The notes under the pieces were generated by a model that had not been told where the DNA came from, did not search any database, and saw nothing but the letters and a program-made list of their open reading frames with translations. From the NCBI GenBank assembly GCA_959602645.1, contig CAUGTZ010000024.1, forward strand, positions 1-35,341: DNA of 35,341 bases. The letters are read 5' to 3'. This DNA comes from an uncultured Collinsella sp. (lineage in GTDB: Bacteria > Actinomycetota > Coriobacteriia > Coriobacteriales > Coriobacteriaceae). Positions within the stretch are counted from its first letter, which is position 1. Every line of letters begins with the position of its first letter. This document shows, piece by piece, positions 31,306 through 35,341 of the stretch. Made by a program: the position numbers and the translations under genes.

Positions 31306-32496
31306 ATGGCCTTTACCAAGAAGACCGTCCGCGACATCGATGTCGACGGCAAGCGCGTTCTCGTCCGCGTTGACTTTAACGTGCCTATCAAGGATGGCGT
31401 CGTTGGCGACACCACCCGTATCAAGGCTGCCCTGCCCACCATCAACTACCTCGTTGAGCACAACGCTCGCGTCATCCTCATGAGCCACCTCGGCCGTCCC
31501 GATGGCACCGGCTTCCAGCCCGAGCTGTCCCTCGAGCCCGTCGCCAAGAAGCTCGCTGAGCTCTCTGGTCTCGACGTTGCCTTTGTCGCCGATACTTACG
31601 GCGAGAAGGCTGCCGAGGCTGTCGCTGCCGTCGAGCCGGGCAAGGTCCTCGTTCTCGAGAACGTCCGTTTCGACAAGCGTGAGAAGAAGAACGATCCCGA
31701 GATCGCCAAGAAGCTCGCTTCCTATGGTGACGTCTTCGTCCTCGATGCCTTCGGCACCGCTCACCGCGCCCAGGGTTCCGTCGTGGGCCCCGCCGCTTAC
31801 CTGCCTGCCGTCGCTGGCTTCCTGCTCGAGAAGGAGGTCGACACGCTGACCGGTATCTTCGCCGAGCCCGAGCGCCCCTTCGTCGCTATCGTCGGCGGTT
31901 CCAAGGTTTCCTCCAAGATCGGCGTTCTCGATCACCTCATCGACTCCGCTGACACCTTGATCATCGGTGGCGGCATGGCCTACACCTTCTTCCTGGCTCA
32001 GGGCCTGTCCGTCGGTCAGTCCCTCAAGGAAGAGGACTGGGTCGAGCGCGCCGGCGAGATGCTCAAGAAGGCCGAGGAGAAGGGCGTCAAGATTCTGCTC
32101 CCCATCGACAACCGCGTTGCCGATCACTTTGGCGAGGACGCTGTCCCCGAGGTCGTCGCTTCTGACGCTATTCCCGACGATCGTGAGGGCATGGACATCG
32201 GTCCTAAGACTGAGGAGCTCTACGCCGAGGCTGTCAAGGGCGCCAAGACCGTGTTCTGGAATGGCCCCATGGGCGTCTTCGAGTTCGACAACTTCGCTCA
32301 CGGCACCCAGGCTATCGCCGAGGCTGTTGCCGAGGCCGACTGCACCTCGATCATCGGCGGTGGCGACTCTGTCGCAGCTGTCAACAAGTTCAACCTGGCC
32401 GACAAGATGAGCTGGATCTCCACCGGTGGTGGCGCCTCCATGGAGCTCGTCGAGGGTAAGGCCCTGCCCGGAGTGGAGGCGCTTCTCGATGCCTAA
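31306..32496 (+). CDS. pgk: Phosphoglycerate kinase
   Basis: The 396-residue enzyme transfers the acyl phosphate of 1,3-bisphosphoglycerate to ADP. Diagnostic segments are VRVDFNVP near the N-terminus, the substrate-binding SHLGRP, the GGSKVSSK hinge-side loop and the C-terminal GGGDSVAAV with STGGGASMELVEG. The length is normal for a bacterial monofunctional PGK. The start at 31306 uses AAAGG about 11 nt upstream; the in-frame ATG at 31270 falls in the leader hairpin. Its last codons overlap tpiA by 8 nt (ATGCCTAA), so pgk and tpiA are co-translated. Confidence 0.98.
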   Translation: MAFTKKTVRDIDVDGKRVLVRVDFNVPIKDGVVGDTTRIKAALPTINYLVEHNARVILMSHLGRPDGTGFQPELSLEPVAKKLAELSGLDVAFVADTYGEKAAEAVAAVEPGKVLVLENVRFDKREKKNDPEIAKKLASYGDVFVLDAFGTAHRAQGSVVGPAAYLPAVAGFLLEKEVDTLTGIFAEPERPFVAIVGGSKVSSKIGVLDHLIDSADTLIIGGGMAYTFFLAQGLSVGQSLKEEDWVERAGEMLKKAEEKGVKILLPIDNRVADHFGEDAVPEVVASDAIPDDREGMDIGPKTEELYAEAVKGAKTVFWNGPMGVFEFDNFAHGTQAIAEAVAEADCTSIIGGGDSVAAVNKFNLADKMSWISTGGGASMELVEGKALPGVEALLDA

Positions 32497-33256
32497 TCGC
32501 ACCCTTCTTATCGCTGGTAACTGGAAGATGAACAACGACGTCGCCGAGGCCGCCAAGCTCGCCGACGAGCTGGCCCAGGCTCTGCCCGAGGTTCCGGCTG
32601 GCGTCGAGGCGCTCGTCTGCCCTCCGACCATTGACATCACCACGGTTCATGACCGCATTCAGGCTGCCCCCATCGCCCTCGGTGCACAGAACGTGTACTG
32701 GGAGGCCAAGGGCGCCTTCACCGGTGAGTCTTCTTGTGACATGCTCAAGTCCGCTGGCTGCACCTACTGCATCATCGGTCACTCCGAGCGTCGCGACTAC
32801 TTCCATGAGACCGACGAGGACCAGAACAAGAAGGCCAAGGCTCTCGTTGCCGCCGGTCTTGTTCCCGTCTTCTGCTGCGGCGAGTCCCTCGAGGTCCGCG
32901 AGGCCGGCACCTATGTCGAGCACGTCGTGAACCAGGTCAAGGCTGGCCTTGCTGGTCTTGAGATCACCTGCCCTAAGCAGGTCGTCGTCGCCTATGAGCC
33001 CATCTGGGCCATCGGCACCGGCAAGACCGCTACCGCCGAGGACGCCCAGGAGGTCTGCGGCGCTATCCGTGAGACCCTCAAGGAGATGTTCGGCGAGGAG
33101 CTCGCTAACGGCATCCGCGTTCTCTATGGTGGCTCCGCTAAGCCCGGCAACATCGCCGAGCTCGTCGCCAAGCCCGATGTTGACGGCGCCCTCGTGGGCG
33201 GCGCTTCGCTCAAGGCTGCCGACTTTGCCTCTATGGTCGTCAAGGCAGGCGAGTAG
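32489..33256 (+). CDS. tpiA: Triose-phosphate isomerase
   Basis: The 255-residue enzyme interconverts dihydroxyacetone phosphate and glyceraldehyde-3-P. The active-site Lys13 (GNWKMN), the His in IIGHSERR, the catalytic Glu in AYEPIWAIGTG and the phosphate-binding LYGGSAKP are all present. The start is inside the end of pgk, behind GTGGAGG. gpmI follows after 5 nt. Length and motifs are ordinary for the family. Confidence 0.98.
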   Translation: MPNRTLLIAGNWKMNNDVAEAAKLADELAQALPEVPAGVEALVCPPTIDITTVHDRIQAAPIALGAQNVYWEAKGAFTGESSCDMLKSAGCTYCIIGHSERRDYFHETDEDQNKKAKALVAAGLVPVFCCGESLEVREAGTYVEHVVNQVKAGLAGLEITCPKQVVVAYEPIWAIGTGKTATAEDAQEVCGAIRETLKEMFGEELANGIRVLYGGSAKPGNIAELVAKPDVDGALVGGASLKAADFASMVVKAGE

Positions 33257-33261
33257 GACAT

Positions 33262-34815
33262 ATGGCACAGCGTCATCTTCCTGCACTCCTGATCATCATG
33301 GACGGCTGCGGCCTGGCTCCGGCCGATGGCGAGAACGCCGTCGCCGCTGCCAAGACGCCCTTCCTTGATAGCCTGTACGAGAAGTACCCCCACACCACGC
33401 TCGGCGCTTCGGGCGAGGACGTGGGTCTTCCCGATGGCCAGATGGGTAACTCCGAGGTAGGCCACCTCAACATCGGTGCCGGCCGCATCGTGTTCCAGGA
33501 GCTTTCGCGCATCAACAACGCCATCAAGGACGGTTCCATCGCCAAGAACGAGGTCTTCGTCAAGGCTATGGACGACGTCAAGGCCGAAGGCAAGACCCTT
33601 CACCTTATGGGCCTTATGAGCCCTGGCGGTGTTCACTCCCACATGAACCATGTCGAGGCTCTGGTCAAGATGGCTGCCCAGCATGGTGTCAAGACCGTTC
33701 GCGTCCACGCCTTCATGGATGGCCGCGACGTTGACCCGCAGTCCGGTGCCGGCTACATGAGCGAGTTCTGCGCCTTCCTGGCTAAGATCTCTGAGGAGAC
33801 CGGTTGCGACGCTCGCGTTGCCACCGTCTCGGGCCGTTATTGGGCCATGGACCGCGATAATCGTTGGGAGCGCATCCAGCGCGCCTACGACGTCATGGTC
33901 AACGCGTCCGATGCCGATACCGACCCCGTTGCCGGTATCAAGGCCTACTACGAGAAGGATCCGCGCGGCGACGAGTTCGTCGAGCCCTTCGCTGCCCACA
34001 ACGAGGGCATTCACGAGGGCGACGCGGCCATCTTCTTCAACTTCCGTCCCGACCGCGCTCGTCAGATGACTCGCGTGTTCACGGACAAGGAGTTCGACGG
34101 CTTTGAGCGCGAGCAGATTAAGCTTTCGCACTTTGTGACGATGACCGAGTACGATCCGACGTTTGACGTCGAGGTCGCCTTCCCCAAGACATTCCCCGAG
34201 AACGTTCTGGCCGACGTTATCGCCGCCAATGGCCTGAAGCAGCTGCACACCGCCGAGACCGAGAAGTACGCCCATGTGACGTTCTTCCTCAACGGCGGCA
34301 TCGAGGAGCCCAAGGAGGGCGAGGAGCGCGTGCTCGTCGCTTCCCCCAAGGTTGCTACCTACGATCTGCAGCCCGAGATGAGCGCTCCCGAGGTTACCGA
34401 GAAGCTCGTCGCCGCTATTAACGAGGATCGCGCTGATTTCTACATCGTGAACTTCGCGAACTGCGACATGGTTGGTCACACCGGCGTGTTCGACGCCGCC
34501 GTTAAGGCCGTCGAGGCTGTTGACGATGCTCTGTCCAAGGTTGTCCCGGCGATTCTCGCTAAGGGCGGCTTTGCGCTGATTACCGCCGACCATGGCAACG
34601 CCGATCACATGTTTGACGTTGCTTCCGACGGTTCCAAGCATCCGTTTACGGCTCACACCACCAACCGCGTGCCGTTCATCATCGTTGATGATAAGGCCAA
34701 GCTCACCGGTATCGAGGACGGCCGTCTTTCCGATATCGCTCCGACTATGCTCACCATGGCTGGTATTGAGCCTTCCGCCGAGATGACGGGTCGCGTGCTC
34801 GCCACCGAGGCCTAA
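33262..34815 (+). CDS. gpmI: 2,3-bisphosphoglycerate-independent phosphoglycerate mutase
   Basis: The 517-residue manganese-dependent iPGM interconverts 3- and 2-phosphoglycerate by way of a phospho-serine. It has the alkaline-phosphatase-type metal site (IIMDGCG with D14; ADHGNADHM near the C-terminus) and the nucleophile Ser64 in GQMGNSEVGH. The VHAFMDGRD and RYWAMDRD segments are also canonical. It closes the pgk-tpiA-gpmI operon and ends at tandem hairpins. The usual actinobacterial order puts secG directly after tpiA, so gpmI is an addition here. The ribosome site is weak, suggesting coupling to tpiA. Confidence 0.97.
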   Translation: MAQRHLPALLIIMDGCGLAPADGENAVAAAKTPFLDSLYEKYPHTTLGASGEDVGLPDGQMGNSEVGHLNIGAGRIVFQELSRINNAIKDGSIAKNEVFVKAMDDVKAEGKTLHLMGLMSPGGVHSHMNHVEALVKMAAQHGVKTVRVHAFMDGRDVDPQSGAGYMSEFCAFLAKISEETGCDARVATVSGRYWAMDRDNRWERIQRAYDVMVNASDADTDPVAGIKAYYEKDPRGDEFVEPFAAHNEGIHEGDAAIFFNFRPDRARQMTRVFTDKEFDGFEREQIKLSHFVTMTEYDPTFDVEVAFPKTFPENVLADVIAANGLKQLHTAETEKYAHVTFFLNGGIEEPKEGEERVLVASPKVATYDLQPEMSAPEVTEKLVAAINEDRADFYIVNFANCDMVGHTGVFDAAVKAVEAVDDALSKVVPAILAKGGFALITADHGNADHMFDVASDGSKHPFTAHTTNRVPFIIVDDKAKLTGIEDGRLSDIAPTMLTMAGIEPSAEMTGRVLATEA

Positions 34816-34838
34816 TAGAAAACAAATACCGTTTTCTA
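34816..34838 (+). promoter_or_regulatory. First of two tandem hairpins after gpmI
   Basis: A perfect 8-bp stem (TAGAAAAC/GTTTTCTA) with a 7-nt loop lies next to the gpmI stop. The loop shares AAATACCGTT with the 17470-17492 palindrome, probably by chance. Confidence 0.4.
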
Positions 34839-34840
34839 GT

Positions 34841-34875
34841 AAGGGGGTTGTCCACAACCGGACGACCCCCTTTTT
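34841..34875 (+). terminator. Terminator after gpmI
   Basis: A 13-bp stem (34841-34853 with 34860-34872, one G-T pair) with a 6-nt loop and a run of T residues. This is a strong intrinsic terminator isolating secG. Confidence 0.9.
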
Positions 34876-34934
34876 GGTATTTCTGCCATTTCTACCCCGT
34901 CCCTAAATGGCAGGTGGGGGAGTGTTGGAGGTTG

Positions 34935-34943
34935 TGGTACAGT
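34935..34943 (+). promoter_or_regulatory. Extended -10 promoter of secG
   Basis: TGGTACAGT fits an extended -10 (TG-N-TACAGT), with no good -35. It gives a leader of about 30 nt before the secG start, downstream of a terminator. Confidence 0.45.
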
Positions 34944-34979
34944 ACTGGAGTTTGAATTGTTCTATTAAGGAGCTTATCT

Positions 34980-35234
34980 ATGGGTCCGTTTCAGATTCTT
35001 CTGTTTGTCGTTTGGGCTATCTCTGCCGTGGCGCTGACGATTCTCGTTCTGATGCATTCCGGTAAGGGCACCGGCGTTTCGGATATGATCGCTAGCTCGC
35101 TGTATAACTCCAGCTCTGCCACGGGCGTCATGGAGCAGAACCTCGATCGCCTGACGGTAATTATGGCCGTCGTTTTTGCCGTGTGTGTCGTTCTGTGCAT
35201 GTTTTTCTTCCCGCAGGGCATCGTCGGCTACTAA
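34980..35234 (+). CDS. secG: Preprotein translocase subunit SecG
   Basis: This 84-residue membrane protein is an auxiliary subunit of the SecYEG channel. It has two hydrophobic helices (about 5-25 and 53-77) separated by the family's Gly/Ser-rich loop with SGKGTGVSD. The start at 34980 has AAGGAG at 7 nt. It lies at the end of the conserved glycolytic block, as in other actinobacteria, but with its own promoter and terminator. Confidence 0.92.
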   Translation: MGPFQILLFVVWAISAVALTILVLMHSGKGTGVSDMIASSLYNSSSATGVMEQNLDRLTVIMAVVFAVCVVLCMFFFPQGIVGY

Positions 35235-35256
35235 GCATCGGCGTATATACGTTTGT

Positions 35257-35286
35257 AAGGGGTCCCGCATGTGCGGGGCCCTTTTT
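35257..35286 (+). terminator. Terminator after secG
   Basis: A 12-bp stem with two G-T pairs (35257-35268 with 35273-35284) and an ATGT loop ends in a T-run. The remaining bases to the window end hold nothing recognisable. Confidence 0.9.
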
Positions 35287-35341
35287 GTTCAAGACTTTAG
35301 TCTGCTGGGCGCGCAGCGGCCAGCTTCAACCCACCCGCTAT

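Noticed and set aside
33124..34857. A 577-codon minus-strand open frame opposite gpmI
   Set aside because: Antisense shadow of a canonical gpmI; repetitive hydrophobic/Gly-Val composition and no ribosome site.

Overview
The window is a high-GC Gram-positive chromosome segment, most likely from the Coriobacteriia (a Collinsella-like gut actinobacterium). I infer this from gene order, base composition and Gram-positive traits: a LtaS-type polymerase, lipoprotein-type solute binding, WhiA, and strong GGAGG-type ribosome sites. No database search was possible. I see no rRNA, tRNA, CRISPR array or transposase.

Layout. Positions 1-3736 (+): a terminator of an upstream unit, then coaE, a small membrane-anchored lytic transglycosylase, and uvrB. 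Positions 3802-9924 (-): a COG2509-type FAD protein, a BaiN/HI0933-type flavoprotein, a Mrp/NBP35 ATPase, and a LtaS-family membrane phosphoglycerol transferase. Positions 10043-17263 (+): uvrA behind a probable LexA box, a YbaK-type deacylase, murJ and uvrC. All three excision-repair genes thus lie within 16 kb. Positions 17264-27988 (+): a nine-gene sialic-acid-type catabolic island. It holds a peptide-family ABC importer (Tat/lipoprotein binding protein, permease, a permease fused to an ATPase, a second ATPase), an AXE1-family esterase, a paralogue of that esterase lacking the catalytic serine, a DapA/NanA-family lyase, a ROK kinase and NanE. Positions 28090-35234 (+): rapZ, whiA, gap, pgk, tpiA, gpmI and secG.

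How it fits together. In other actinobacteria uvrC, rapZ, (yvcK), whiA, gap, pgk, tpiA and secG form a conserved block. Here the 10.7-kb catabolic island sits exactly between uvrC and rapZ. The likely route is uptake of an acylated sialic acid, deacetylation by the AXE1-type esterase, cleavage to ManNAc and pyruvate, phosphorylation by the ROK kinase, and epimerisation to GlcNAc-6-P by NanE. No nagA, nagB, sialidase or dedicated regulator is in the window. The lyase active site is atypical, so the exact substrate is open.

Most unusual features: the serine-less esterase paralogue overlapping its active partner; a 365-bp inverted-repeat-rich leader before the island, including a possible three-way-junction fold; a TAAAACGTTT motif shared by the island and gap promoter regions; hairpins without T-runs at the internal junctions of the island; a terminator directly abutting the rapZ ribosome site; and a UvrC whose Fe-S cysteine pattern is altered.
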